64,000 nucleotides of DNA from assembly GCA_903900155.1 (NCBI GenBank), contig CAIUMD010000011.1, positions 1-64,000 on the forward strand. The letters run 5' to 3'. Source of the DNA: an uncultured Caulobacterales bacterium (lineage in GTDB: Bacteria > Pseudomonadota > Alphaproteobacteria > Caulobacterales > Caulobacteraceae). Shown in pieces: positions 40,131 to 48,365 of the stretch. The translations under genes and the position numbers were made by a program. The notes beneath the pieces are model-generated. The model was not told where the DNA came from, did no database searches, and saw nothing but the letters and a program-made list of their open reading frames with translations. Within the stretch, counting starts at the first letter, position 1. Each line of letters starts with the position of its first letter.

Positions 40131-40949
40131 CTAGCCCATCCCCTTGAGGGAGATGAAGGCTTCGCCCACCGTGCCGATATCCTCCATATTGAAGCCTCGA
40201 TAGCGCATATCCGGAACCCATGACCCCGAAAGTGGCTGGACATCGAAGCTGATTTCAAAGCCGGTTCGGTTAGCAAAGCCAATTTGCACACCGCCACCTA
40301 TGTCTTGTCGGTACGTATTCTTGAGCGTGGACCGAATATATCTTAGCGCGGACCGGTTAGCGGGTGAATAGGAGGGATCTGGATCTTCGGGCAATGTGGA
40401 AATTCCTTGCCTGACGGATTCCTTTTCGCTTCCCAAGATCTCGACGGTTCCCGCGGAGGAGCAGGCTGTGCGCATAGACACTGCGCCATCATTTTGCGCC
40501 GTCTCGATAGCGATTGCGGAAACTGCATTGATTTCTGAATCCCAGCCAACGAGCAGGCATTCGCAACGAGGATCGCCGCCGGTGGCTCCAACACCTTTGG
40601 CGTATGCCTCGAGAAACTTTCCAAGATGGCTCGCAAAGTGAGCCAAGGAGGGCAGGCTGCTTTCACCGACGGTGACTAGCCTTGACCAAAGGGGGACCAC
40701 CGCAGCATACGCTTGAAGCGCGATCAGGGAGCTACCGGCATAGGCAAAGCCAAAGGTTGTGCGTGAAGCCGTCTGATCGAAGAAGCCCGAGTTTGCCGAG
40801 CGGGCCAGATGAACAGGTATTTCTAGTATTTTCGCTCCATGATCGGTCAGTACGGATTGGCCGACATGTCCTGGTTGCGAAATCCTACTGTCGCTGACCA
40901 TCCACAGGAGGTCAGGGCCAGGCTCTCTCCAAGCGATCACAACTGTCAT
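40131..40949 (-). CDS. Proteasome-like Ntn-hydrolase protein
   Basis: 272 residues. After removal of Met the chain would start with Thr (MTVVIAWREPG), as in proteasome beta subunits, HslV and Anbu. The expected partners follow: Asp in LWMVSDSR (mature residue about 19) and Lys in DHGAKILEIP (mature about 39), then a Gly-rich turn FGFAYAGSSLIAL. So this is probably an Ntn-fold threonine peptidase or amidohydrolase; the rest is divergent. Base composition near 53 percent GC and codons such as AGA, AGG, ATA and CTA mark it as foreign. It points towards rpoD and is alone between duplicated terminators. Substrate unknown. Confidence 0.6.
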   Translation of the reverse strand: MTVVIAWREPGPDLLWMVSDSRISQPGHVGQSVLTDHGAKILEIPVHLARSANSGFFDQTASRTTFGFAYAGSSLIALQAYAAVVPLWSRLVTVGESSLPSLAHFASHLGKFLEAYAKGVGATGGDPRCECLLVGWDSEINAVSAIAIETAQNDGAVSMRTACSSAGTVEILGSEKESVRQGISTLPEDPDPSYSPANRSALRYIRSTLKNTYRQDIGGGVQIGFANRTGFEISFDVQPLSGSWVPDMRYRGFNMEDIGTVGEAFISLKGMG

Positions 40950-41043
40950 GTGAGATCCACCAACCCAGCGTCGCTACGCGACCCTTAGCTACTTCGGGGC
41001 AAGTGTCAGCTAGCACCAGTCTTCAGAGATATGGAGCACGGAG

Positions 41044-41079
41044 AACGCCCGGTCATAGGACCGGGGCGTTTTTGTTTAG
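41044..41079 (+). terminator. Second terminator copy
   Basis: ACGCC-CGGTC and GACCGGGGCGT pair with one unpaired G, followed by TTTTTGTTT. It closely resembles the rpoD terminator at 40087-40120. Confidence 0.75.
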
Positions 41080-41098
41080 GGAGTCCGCGTATTCCCTC

Positions 41099-41215
41099 TG
41101 CTCCCCCTTTGGGGGAGCTGTCGGCGAAGCCGACTGAGGGGGCGTCGCCGGCATAGGCCGAGCTGCCCCCTCCGGCCCTCTGGGCCACCTCCCCCAGAAG
41201 GGGAGGAGAGAGCAG
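41099..41215. repeat. Palindromic intergenic repeat, family A
   Basis: A copy very like that at 187-297: CTCCCCCTTTGGGGGAG, TGAGGGGGC, CCGAGCTGCCCCCTCC, then CCTCCCC/GGGGAGG. It lies between the cassette and the M56 gene stop. Confidence 0.8.
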
Positions 41216-41255
41216 AGCTCCCCTCCGCGAAGGCAGGTGGCGGGGCGCCAAGCCC

Positions 41256-42851
41256 TCAGCTCATATCCCGCACCTTCTCCGCCAGCTTCTCGGCCTGGCG
41301 CTCCAGGTCATCCGCCTGGCCCGGCAGCTTGCGGGCGACGTCCAGGAGTTCCTCGTCGGTGGCTTCGTTACCCCGCGCGCGGTTCTCGGCGATCTGCTTG
41401 GCGCGGTAGGCGGGGTCGCGCAGGCGGACGGCTTCCTCACGCATCTGGCGGGCGCCGGCGCGCATCTGGCCCACGCCCTTGGTCATCTCGACGCGAGCCA
41501 GCTGCATGGCCTGGACCCGGATGCGTTCGCCGTTGCGTCGGGCGTCCTCGCCGGCCCGGCGGGCCTGGTCGCTGATGCGGCGGGCGTCCTCGGCCGAGAG
41601 GCGGGCGTGTTCGGCGGCGATGCGGGCGGCGGCTTCGATCTCGCCGCGATGGGCTTCCACCTCGAGACGGGCGTCTTCGGCGATGCGGCGGGTGTCCTCG
41701 GCCGACAGGCGGACCAGTTCGGCCTGGGCGCGGGCGTGTTCGGCGTCCTGGCGGGCTTCCTCGATGGCCTTGATGTCGGCGTCGCTCAGCCCGCGGTGCG
41801 AGAAGGCGTAGGTCCAGCCCTTGGCCGGCGGCGCGGGCGGGGCCGGCGGAGCGGGAGCCGCTTCGGGCGCGGACGGCGCGGCTTCGGCGGGCGCGGCGGG
41901 CGGGACCGGGGCGACCTGGCGGCTCAGGCCGAAGGCGGCCAGCGGGGTGGCGACGATCGCCAGGGCGGCGACGGTGAGGCCCACGGTCAGCGGACGGCGG
42001 CGGTCGGGCGTGTCGGTCATCAGGCAGGCGATCCTTGTCTTGAGCGTCTTGGCGTCGGCGGCCATCGCGGTAGCGCCGTGCGGGACGGGGGAAGCGGCCA
42101 GGCGCACCAGGGTGCGGGCGTAGAGGGTGCGGTCCACGCTGCCGACGGCGGCGGCGTCGGCCGCTTCCTCGGTACGTTCGGCGAGCACCGCGTGCAGGCG
42201 CCAGACCAGCGGGTTGAACCAGAAGATGGCCAGGACCAGCCGCGACAGGATCAGGAAGATCCAGTCGTGGCGGCGCAGGTGGGCCAGCTCGTGAGCCATG
42301 ATAGCCGGCGCGGTCTGCGGCTCGGCCAGGGTGGCCGGGTCCAGCAGGATGGCGCCGGGCGCGACGCCCCAGCTGAGCGGACCCGAGACCCGGTCGCTGG
42401 CCACCAGGCCCGCACGGTCGGCGGGCGCCAGGTCCTCAATGGGGGCCAGCCAGGCTGGATCGGTAACCGGCGCGCCCTTGCGGGTCCAGCGCTCCAGGGT
42501 GTTGAGGCCGACGGCCAGGCGGCCGCCGATCAGCGCCGCGCCCAGCAGCCACAGGCCGCCGGTGATCGCGCCGGCCGACATCCACCAGGGATTGGGGTCC
42601 AGTTCCACCGGAGCGGCGCTCGTGACGGGCAGGGCCACGACCGGCTCGGCCGGCAGCGGCGGCAGCAAGGCCAGTTCCAGCGGCGGCAGCATGTTCATGA
42701 TCGCCGGCAGGGCCAGCAGCAGGCAGACCGCGCCGCGCAGGATGTCGACGCGCTCGACCGGGCGGCGGGTCATGGTGCGCGAGCAGATCAGGCCCGCGCC
42801 GGCGACCAGGCTGGATTTGACCAGCAGCGAGATCAGCAGGATCCAGGTCAT
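41256..42851 (-). CDS. BlaR1-like M56 membrane metallopeptidase
   Basis: 531 residues. Four or so N-terminal membrane helices, then the zinc motif HELAH in IMAHELAHLRRHDWIFL with a following Glu (ERTEEAADAAAV). After another helix (LTVGLTVAALAIVATPLAAF) comes a Pro/Ala linker and a long charged coiled coil with repeated units such as ARLSAEDARRISDQA, instead of the penicillin-binding sensor of true BlaR1. It should cleave the BlaI-type repressor in response to an unknown envelope signal. Its ATG overlaps the repressor stop (ATGA). Confidence 0.85.
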   Translation of the reverse strand: MTWILLISLLVKSSLVAGAGLICSRTMTRRPVERVDILRGAVCLLLALPAIMNMLPPLELALLPPLPAEPVVALPVTSAAPVELDPNPWWMSAGAITGGLWLLGAALIGGRLAVGLNTLERWTRKGAPVTDPAWLAPIEDLAPADRAGLVASDRVSGPLSWGVAPGAILLDPATLAEPQTAPAIMAHELAHLRRHDWIFLILSRLVLAIFWFNPLVWRLHAVLAERTEEAADAAAVGSVDRTLYARTLVRLAASPVPHGATAMAADAKTLKTRIACLMTDTPDRRRPLTVGLTVAALAIVATPLAAFGLSRQVAPVPPAAPAEAAPSAPEAAPAPPAPPAPPAKGWTYAFSHRGLSDADIKAIEEARQDAEHARAQAELVRLSAEDTRRIAEDARLEVEAHRGEIEAAARIAAEHARLSAEDARRISDQARRAGEDARRNGERIRVQAMQLARVEMTKGVGQMRAGARQMREEAVRLRDPAYRAKQIAENRARGNEATDEELLDVARKLPGQADDLERQAEKLAEKVRDMS

Positions 42852-43237
42852 GATTTGGTCTCCACACGCTCGTCGATGAGCGCTTCCAAGGCGGCCGCTT
42901 CTTGCGGCGTCAGGCGCTCGCCCATGCCCAGCAGGGCGGTGGCGGCGCTGGCGGCCGAGCCGGCGAAGAAGGTGTCGATCACTCGGCGCAGGGCGCTGAC
43001 GGCCACCGTCTCGGTCTTCTGCACGGGGCTGAAGCGCACGCCGTCGGGACCGCTGGTCCGCTCGACCAGACCCTTGGCCTCCAGGCGCGAGAGCATGGTG
43101 CGCACGGCGCTGTCGCTGAGCGGATCCGACAGGGCGGCGCGGACCTCGGCCGTGGTGCCGGCCTCGAGCCGGCACAGGGTCTCGAAGACCTCGCGTTCGC
43201 GTCTGGGCAGGGCGTCGATCAAGGCTGGCTCCCTCAC
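42848..43237 (-). CDS. BlaI/MecI/CopY-family transcriptional repressor
   Basis: 129 residues. Winged helix with LIDALPRREREVFETLCRLE, AEVRAALSDPLSDSAVRTMLSRLEAKGLVERT, then a dimerisation tail. Starts with GTG at 43237, only four bases from a 32-bp palindrome that must be its operator. The TSAVRTML-type recognition helix is intact. It is coupled to the M56 peptidase that should inactivate it. Confidence 0.88.
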   Translation of the reverse strand: MREPALIDALPRREREVFETLCRLEAGTTAEVRAALSDPLSDSAVRTMLSRLEAKGLVERTSGPDGVRFSPVQKTETVAVSALRRVIDTFFAGSAASAATALLGMGERLTPQEAAALEALIDERVETKS

Positions 43238-43241
43238 GTGT

Positions 43242-43273
43242 CGCTACAGGTGTAGCGCTACGCCTGTAGCGAG
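43242..43273. promoter_or_regulatory. BlaI-type operator
   Basis: A 32-bp palindrome with one mismatched pair, centred on TAGCGCTA (43254-43261). It contains two nested CTACA/TGTAG dyads (TACAGGTGTA and TACGCCTGTA), the TACA-N-TGTA form bound by BlaI/CopY proteins, immediately in front of the repressor gene. Confidence 0.85.
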
Positions 43274-43364
43274 GGAAGTGAACTCGGCGTAATGCGTGGA
43301 TCGCGCCGGGCGGCGATAGATGATCGATCCGACATTCCTGCTCATCAGGCAACGCCAAGGAAGC

Positions 43365-43597
43365 AGTCTGAGGTCGACATCCAGGTCACCCGCCAAGGCT
43401 CCGCCCCGGCCGCTCGGCCGTCACGGCGGACGAGAAGGCCCAGCTGATCGCGGGCGTCAGCCAGCTGCTGCTGGACGTGCCGGACAAGCCGCTGGACTCG
43501 ACGTTCGTGGTCATCCAGAGGTCGAGCTGGAGAACGGGGTGTGGGCGGCGCGCCCGTACTCGAATACCGCCGGCGCCAGGCCGCCGGTCAGGTCTAG
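43365..43597 (+). pseudogene. Decayed 4-oxalocrotonate tautomerase-family gene
   Basis: The three plus-strand frames in turn read a tautomerase: DIQVTRQGSAP, then SAVTADEKAQLIAGVSQLLL with DSTFVVIQ, then GVGGAPVLEYRRRQAAGQV. A first frame change lies near 43395-43405, a second near 43517 (one base lost from CAGGAGGTC) and a third near 43533 (T lost from AACTGGGG). The TAG at 43595-43597 includes the AGGAGG ribosome site of the next gene, so the two were once an operon. Start codon not identified. Confidence 0.6.
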
Positions 43598-43606
43598 GAG
43601 GTCGTG

Positions 43607-44650
43607 ATGACCATGTCCAACCGCGTGCTCGACCTGTTCGGCGTCGAGCTGCCGATCATCCAGGCCCCGATGGCCGGGGCGACCTCGCCGGACATGGTCA
43701 TCGCCGCCAGCGACGCAGGGGGGCTGGGCTCCCTGCCCAGCGCGCTCTATTCCGAAGACCAGCTGCGCGCGGCGCTGGACACGGTGCGGGCGGGCACGAA
43801 AAAGCCGATCAACGTCAACTTCTTCAGCCACCAGAACCCGCCGGAAGATGCGGCCGTCCAGTTGGCCTGGCGCGAGCGTCTGCGGCCCTACTACATTGAG
43901 GAAGGCCTCGATCCCGACCAGCCGATCCCCGCCGCCGGCCGCGCGCCGTTCAACGACGCCTTCGCCAAGGTGGTCGAGGACTATCGGCCCGAGGTGGTCA
44001 GCTTCCACTTCGGCCTGCCGTCGCCGGAACTGGTGGACCGGGTCAAGCGCACGGGGGCCAAGGTCATCTCGTCGGCGACGACGGTGGCCGAGGCCCGATG
44101 GCTGGAGGCGCGCGGCGTCGATGCGGTGATCGCCATGGGCTTCGACGCCGGCGGCCATCGTGGGAATTTCCTCAGCGAAGACATGAGCCGGCAGGTCGGG
44201 ACCTTCTCGCTGGTCCCCCGCATCGTCGACGCCGTCTCGGTCCCGGTGATCGCGGCCGGCGGCATCGCCGACCGGCGCGGGGTGCTGGCCGCCTTGGCCC
44301 TGGGCGCCGAGGCCGCCCAGGTCGGCACCGCCTATCTCTTCACCCCCGAGGCGGCGATCTCGGACGTCTATCGGCAAGCGCTGAGGTCGGCCGAGGAGGT
44401 CACGGCGGTGACCAACCTCTTCACCGGCCGCCCGGCGCGCGGGATCGTCAACCGGCTGATGGACGAGGTCGGTCCGCTGTCTGACATCGCGCCCGCCTTC
44501 CCCACCGCCGGCGCGGCGGTGCTGCCCCTGCGCAAGGCCGCCGAGGCGGCCGGGCGCGGCGACTTCAGCTCCCTGTGGGCCGGCGAGGCGTTCCGCGCCA
44601 GCCAGCCGATGGGGGCGGGGGCGCTGACGCGGGTGCTCGCGGGCGTCTAA
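43607..44650 (+). CDS. Nitronate monooxygenase (NPD family)
   Basis: 347 residues, an FMN-binding TIM barrel that oxidises alkyl nitronates such as propionate 3-nitronate. Signatures: PIIQAPMAGATSPDMV at the start, VISSATTVAEARWLEARGVDAVIAMGFDAGGHRG in the middle, VIAAGGIADRRGVLAALALGAEAAQVGTAYLF near the end (phosphate loop). The start ATG at 43607 is five bases after AGGAGG, though MTMSN at 43613 is possible. It follows a pseudogene. The role is probably detoxification of nitronates. Confidence 0.85.
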   Translation: MTMSNRVLDLFGVELPIIQAPMAGATSPDMVIAASDAGGLGSLPSALYSEDQLRAALDTVRAGTKKPINVNFFSHQNPPEDAAVQLAWRERLRPYYIEEGLDPDQPIPAAGRAPFNDAFAKVVEDYRPEVVSFHFGLPSPELVDRVKRTGAKVISSATTVAEARWLEARGVDAVIAMGFDAGGHRGNFLSEDMSRQVGTFSLVPRIVDAVSVPVIAAGGIADRRGVLAALALGAEAAQVGTAYLFTPEAAISDVYRQALRSAEEVTAVTNLFTGRPARGIVNRLMDEVGPLSDIAPAFPTAGAAVLPLRKAAEAAGRGDFSSLWAGEAFRASQPMGAGALTRVLAGV

Positions 44651-44656
44651 TCCTTC

Positions 44657-44692
44657 CTGTCATCCCGGCCGCAGCGCAGAGCCGGGATGACA
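44657..44692. repeat. Short family C repeat
   Basis: CTGTCATCCCGGC and GCCGGGATGACA with only ten bases between; the shortest copy of family C. Confidence 0.7.
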
Positions 44693-44706
44693 AAAGAGGG
44701 GAGCTA

Positions 44707-44743
44707 GAGCATTTTCCGATCCGAACGGATCGGTGAAATGCTC
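44707..44743. terminator. Hairpin between convergent genes
   Basis: GAGCATTT (44707-44714) pairs with AAATGCTC (44736-44743) and GATCCG (44718-44723) with CGGATC (44726-44731). No T-run, but the position between convergent stops suggests a transcription or mRNA 3' end. Confidence 0.5.
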
Positions 44744-44753
44744 CAGACGGACG

Positions 44754-46850
44754 CTACGCCCGGGCGGCGTCCGAGCGGGCGTAGGGCGTGGTTTCCAGGG
44801 CTCGCGCGACGGTGGCGATCAGGTCCTCGCGGCGGATCGGCTTGGCCACGTGGTCGTCCATGCCGGCGGCGCGGCAGCGGGCGATCTGCTCGGGCAGGAC
44901 GTCGGCGCTGAGGGCCACGATCGGGATGGCGGCGATGGGCGTCGGCAGGGCGCGGATGGCGCGGGTGGCGGCCAGGCCGTCCATCCCCGGCATGTGGACG
45001 TCCATCAGCACGAGGTCGAAGTCGCCGGACTGCACCGCGTCCAGGGCCTGGCGCCCGTCGTCGGCGGTGACGACCTCGCAGCCGGCCAGGGTCAAGAGGG
45101 CCTTGCCCAGCTCGCGGTTCATCGGGTGGTCGTCGACCAGCAGCACGCGGGCCGCGCGCTCGGGCGTCGCGGTCGTCGGGCCTTCGGGCGCCACGGGCAA
45201 GGTCGCCGGCTCGGCGGCCAGGGTGATCCAGAAGCGCGCGCCGTGTCCCAGCTGGCTCTCGACCCCGATCTCGCCGCCCATGCGGTTGACCAGCGCCTTG
45301 CTGATCGCCAGGCCCAGGCCGGTGCCGCCATAGCTGCGGCTGATCGAGCTGTCGGCCTGGGAAAAGCGCTGGAACAGGCGCGCCTGCACCTCCGGCGCGA
45401 TGCCGATGCCGGTGTCGATCACCTCGAAGCGCAGCAGGCCCGGCGTCGGACCGGCGGTCAGACGCACGGTGACGCCGCCTTCTGAGGTGAACTTCAGGGC
45501 GTTGGCCAAGAGGTTCAGCAGCACCTGGCGCAGGCGGGTCTCGTCCAGCGACACGGGCTGGTCGACATCGCCCTCGCCCTCGGCGGTGCAGACGGTGCGC
45601 AGATAAAGGCCCTTGGCGGCGGCCTCGGGGGCGATGATGGCCACGGCGTCGCGCAGCAGGGCCGACGGCGAGGCCGGGGTCAGGGTCAGGTCCAGGCGCC
45701 CGGCCTCGACCTTGGCGAAGTCCAAGAGGTCGCCGACGATCTCGGCCAGGGAGCGGCCGGCGCGACCGACCAGGTCCAGGCGGCGGCGATTCTCGGGCGA
45801 CAGCTGCGGGTCGTCGGCGACCAGCGAGGCAAAACCTAGAATGCTGTTCAGCGGCGTGCGGATCTCGTGGCTGATGGTCGCCAGGAAGTCGGACTTGGCC
45901 TGGCTGGCGGCCTGGGCGCGGGCCTGGGCGGCGCGGGCGGCCGACTGGCGGCGCAGCAGCAGGGCCTGCAGGCGCGCCTGGCGGCTCAGGGCCAGGGCGG
46001 CCACGAAGCTGACGGCGTACAGCACGACGTGGAACAGCAGGGCGTGGCGCAGCGGGCCCAGGGCGACCTTGATGTCGATGCCGGTGCGATGAAGCACGGC
46101 CGGAATGGCCACGGCCAGCGAGGTGGTGACGATCACCGCCACCGCGCGCGGCCCGCCTCGGAACGCCGCCAGCAGGGCGGGGGCGAACAGCAGCACCTGC
46201 AGGCTGGCGTCGTTGACGAACACCCATGATGAGGCCCCGATCACCAGCAGCAGGGTGGCCGCGGCCTCCAGCGGGCGGACGTGGAAACCCTCGCGGTGCC
46301 GGTGGTCGGTCAGGATCAGGATCACCGGCAGGATGACCGCTACGCCCAGCACGTTGGACGTCGTCCAGTCCTCCCAGCCCTTGAAGAAGGCCGCGCCGCG
46401 GCTGGCGGCCAGCACCCCATGGACCAGGATCGCCCCGATCGCCGTCAGAGCTGAGGCCACGACGATGACCAGGAACAGGCTGCGCGGATCGCGCACCCGG
46501 GTCGGCACCCGCATCCAGCGCAGCAGCGCCGCCGTGCCGGCCGTCTGGATCGTGTCCAGCACGGTGACGATCAGCACGAAGCGCAGCGGCGCGCCGATCA
46601 AGAGCTCCAGCACGATGTGAAGCACGCCGGTGGCGACCATGAAGCTCAGCGCCTCGCGCCGGTTCAGCACCATGAAGGCGGCGATGGCGACCGCGTTGGC
46701 GGTCCAGATCGTGGGGATGTTGTGCGTGGCGCCGGCCAGGAACAGGCTGTAGGCGAGCCCGGCGGCATAGGCGCAGATCAGGGCGACCGGCTTGGCCGAC
46801 CCCTGGCCTGAACCCTGGAACGCCGTTCCCCGCTGTACGCCCACACTCAC
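44754..46850 (-). CDS. MASE1-type membrane hybrid histidine kinase
   Basis: 698 residues from GTG 46850. About eight N-terminal membrane helices (MASE1-like sensor, up to about residue 295), a short coiled linker, HisKA with the phosphoacceptor His in FLATISHEIRTPLNSILGF, ATPase domain (LLNLLANALKFTSEGG, GTGLGLAISKAL) and a C-terminal receiver with Asp in FDLVLMDVHMPGMDG. All catalytic boxes are intact. The signal is unknown. No response regulator partner nearby, so it probably phosphorelays to a distant histidine phosphotransferase. It closely resembles the kinase at 53156 in its kinase half. Confidence 0.87.
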   Translation of the reverse strand: MSVGVQRGTAFQGSGQGSAKPVALICAYAAGLAYSLFLAGATHNIPTIWTANAVAIAAFMVLNRREALSFMVATGVLHIVLELLIGAPLRFVLIVTVLDTIQTAGTAALLRWMRVPTRVRDPRSLFLVIVVASALTAIGAILVHGVLAASRGAAFFKGWEDWTTSNVLGVAVILPVILILTDHRHREGFHVRPLEAAATLLLVIGASSWVFVNDASLQVLLFAPALLAAFRGGPRAVAVIVTTSLAVAIPAVLHRTGIDIKVALGPLRHALLFHVVLYAVSFVAALALSRQARLQALLLRRQSAARAAQARAQAASQAKSDFLATISHEIRTPLNSILGFASLVADDPQLSPENRRRLDLVGRAGRSLAEIVGDLLDFAKVEAGRLDLTLTPASPSALLRDAVAIIAPEAAAKGLYLRTVCTAEGEGDVDQPVSLDETRLRQVLLNLLANALKFTSEGGVTVRLTAGPTPGLLRFEVIDTGIGIAPEVQARLFQRFSQADSSISRSYGGTGLGLAISKALVNRMGGEIGVESQLGHGARFWITLAAEPATLPVAPEGPTTATPERAARVLLVDDHPMNRELGKALLTLAGCEVVTADDGRQALDAVQSGDFDLVLMDVHMPGMDGLAATRAIRALPTPIAAIPIVALSADVLPEQIARCRAAGMDDHVAKPIRREDLIATVARALETTPYARSDAARA

Positions 46851-47031
46851 TTCGCCCCACCTCGCCCCGATGCTCGAAGACCGCGACTATGCGTCGCAAA
46901 ACGTCGGTGTTTCGTTAAGGCGAGCACGGAGAGATCCTAGGCGCTGGAAGGCTTTGCTGACTGTGCAAAGCTGCACCTCATGGGCGAGTTGTTCTCTGCT
47001 GCTCATCTCCGTGGAAGCAGCCCTCACTGCT

Positions 47032-47164
47032 TTCCTAGGCCTTGTGCCTAGGACCCATCGTTCCGAGAGCACGGGAAGAGCAGGTGTTCGCCAACCTGGA
47101 CGGCGCATCCTCTGAGAGATTGAGACCGGCTGACCCATGGGTCCTAGGCACAAGGCCTAGGAAG
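47032..47164. repeat. Inverted repeat with CCTAGG-containing arms
   Basis: A 27-bp perfect inverted repeat, left arm 47032-47058 and right arm 47138-47164, encloses 79 bases. Each arm contains CCTAGGC-N5-GCCTAGG, itself a palindrome. Another CCTAGG is at 46936-46941. The rest of the 46851-47196 gap has no gene I can support. The element may be a small MITE-like insertion or paired binding sites. Confidence 0.65.
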
Positions 47165-47196
47165 GCAATTGGGGGATGATCGGAGGAGTGCGGGAT

Positions 47197-48267
47197 CTAG
47201 CCCCGCTGCCCAAATACATCCGCCAAGGCCCGGCACGTGGCCTTGGCCTTGCCGGCCTCGTCGAACAGCAGCGGCTGGTCCTTCGGGCGCTGGCCGGAGT
47301 TCCCCCGCAGCCAGGTGTTGTCGTCGCGCAGGCCCCAGATGGTGAAGGCGAAGCGCTGGCGGGCGGGCAGGGCCATGAAGGCCTCGGCGACCTCGGCGTA
47401 TTTGGCGACCTGGCGTTTCACGCGATCGCCGGGCAGGGCCGGGAGGTAGTGGTCGCCCAGCGAGATATCGAGCTCGGAGAGGTGGATCGGCAGGCCGAAA
47501 CTGGCCAGGTCGCGCAGGGCCTCGGCGACCGCGCCCTGGGGCAGGTCGTAGTCGATATGGGTCTGGGTGCCGATGCCGCTGAGCGGCGCGCCGCGCTTCA
47601 AGAGGCGCTCGATCAGCCGCATGAAGGTGGCGCGTTTGTTGGGCTTCAGTTCCAGGTGGTAGTCGTTGAGGAACAGCACCGCATTCGGATCGGCCTCGTG
47701 GGCGTGCTCCAAAGCCAGGGCGATGTGGTCGTCGACGCCCAGGTTGCGCGACCACAGGCAGTCCCGCAGGCGCTCGCCGTCGTCGGCGATCGGCTCGTTG
47801 ACCACGTCCCAGCTGCGGGCCTGGCCGCGATAGCGACCGACGACCGCCAGGATGTAGTTGCGATAGGCGTCGGCGAAGGGCTTGCCCCGCCCGTCCAGGC
47901 GCTTGAAGGCGTCGTTCTCGTTGGCGTACCAGATCAGCGCGTGGCCGTGCAGGGCCATGTCGCGGGCCTTAGCGAACGAGGCGATGCTGTCGGGCCGGTC
48001 GAACTTGAAGCCGCCGTCCTCGCGCAGGATGTATTCCATCTTCATCTCCCACTCGGCGGTGAGTTGGGAGAACTGCTCGCCCAGCAGGTCGGCGTATTCC
48101 GGCTCGTGCAGCCAGCGTTCCTGGACGCAGCAGCCGATCGGGAAGGGCGTCAGGGTCCGCAGCGGAGGCGGCGGCGTCACGGCCGGCTGGCTCTTGGCGC
48201 CCTGGCTGCAGGCGGTCAGGGCGAGCGCCGAGGCGATCGCGGAGCGGCGGGTAATCTTGGTTGTCAT
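47197..48267 (-). CDS. GH10 endo-1,4-beta-xylanase
   Basis: About 356 residues from ATG 48267. The signal is twin-arginine plus lipoprotein-like (TRRSAIASALALTACSQ). The GH10 barrel shows the acid/base Glu in WDVVNEPIAD and the nucleophile Glu in IHLSELDISLGD, with HGHALIWYAN near the middle. It cuts the xylan backbone. An in-frame ATG at 48369 overlaps the fliJ stop and would add 34 residues from a family-C repeat. It lies in a flagellar context, far from the xylan operon at 24-31 kb. Confidence 0.87.
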   Translation of the reverse strand: MTTKITRRSAIASALALTACSQGAKSQPAVTPPPPLRTLTPFPIGCCVQERWLHEPEYADLLGEQFSQLTAEWEMKMEYILREDGGFKFDRPDSIASFAKARDMALHGHALIWYANENDAFKRLDGRGKPFADAYRNYILAVVGRYRGQARSWDVVNEPIADDGERLRDCLWSRNLGVDDHIALALEHAHEADPNAVLFLNDYHLELKPNKRATFMRLIERLLKRGAPLSGIGTQTHIDYDLPQGAVAEALRDLASFGLPIHLSELDISLGDHYLPALPGDRVKRQVAKYAEVAEAFMALPARQRFAFTIWGLRDDNTWLRGNSGQRPKDQPLLFDEAGKAKATCRALADVFGQRG

Positions 48268-48363
48268 CCCGGGCGAAGCGCAGCGTAGACCCGGGACCGC
48301 CACAAGCTCCGAGCTTCCGGCGGTCCCGGCTCGGCGCGCTGCGCGCTTGGCCGGGATGACAGT
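48261..48363. repeat. Family C repeat between fliJ and the xylanase gene
   Basis: Long copy with TTGTCATCCCGGG at one end and CCGGGATGACAGTTT at the other. On the minus strand its end supplies the ATGACA that starts the xylanase. Confidence 0.8.
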
Positions 48364-48365
48364 TT

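Larger units (their letters stand above)
40103..41080. mobile_element. Terminator-bounded gene cassette
   Basis: A 21-bp exact direct repeat (40103-40123 and 41060-41080), embedded in two similar terminator hairpins, bounds one low-GC gene. The arrangement looks like insertion at the rpoD terminator with duplication of the target. No integrase or transposase is inside. The mobile nature is an inference from the repeat and composition. Confidence 0.4.

Noticed and set aside
42852..43358. Upstream extension of the M56 peptidase frame to 43358
   Set aside because: That part is antisense-like composition over the BlaI gene. The coupled ATG at 42851 is the natural start.
46887..47153. Small minus-strand gene upstream of the MASE1 kinase
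   Set aside because: It crosses both arms of the CCTAGG repeat and has no coding bias.
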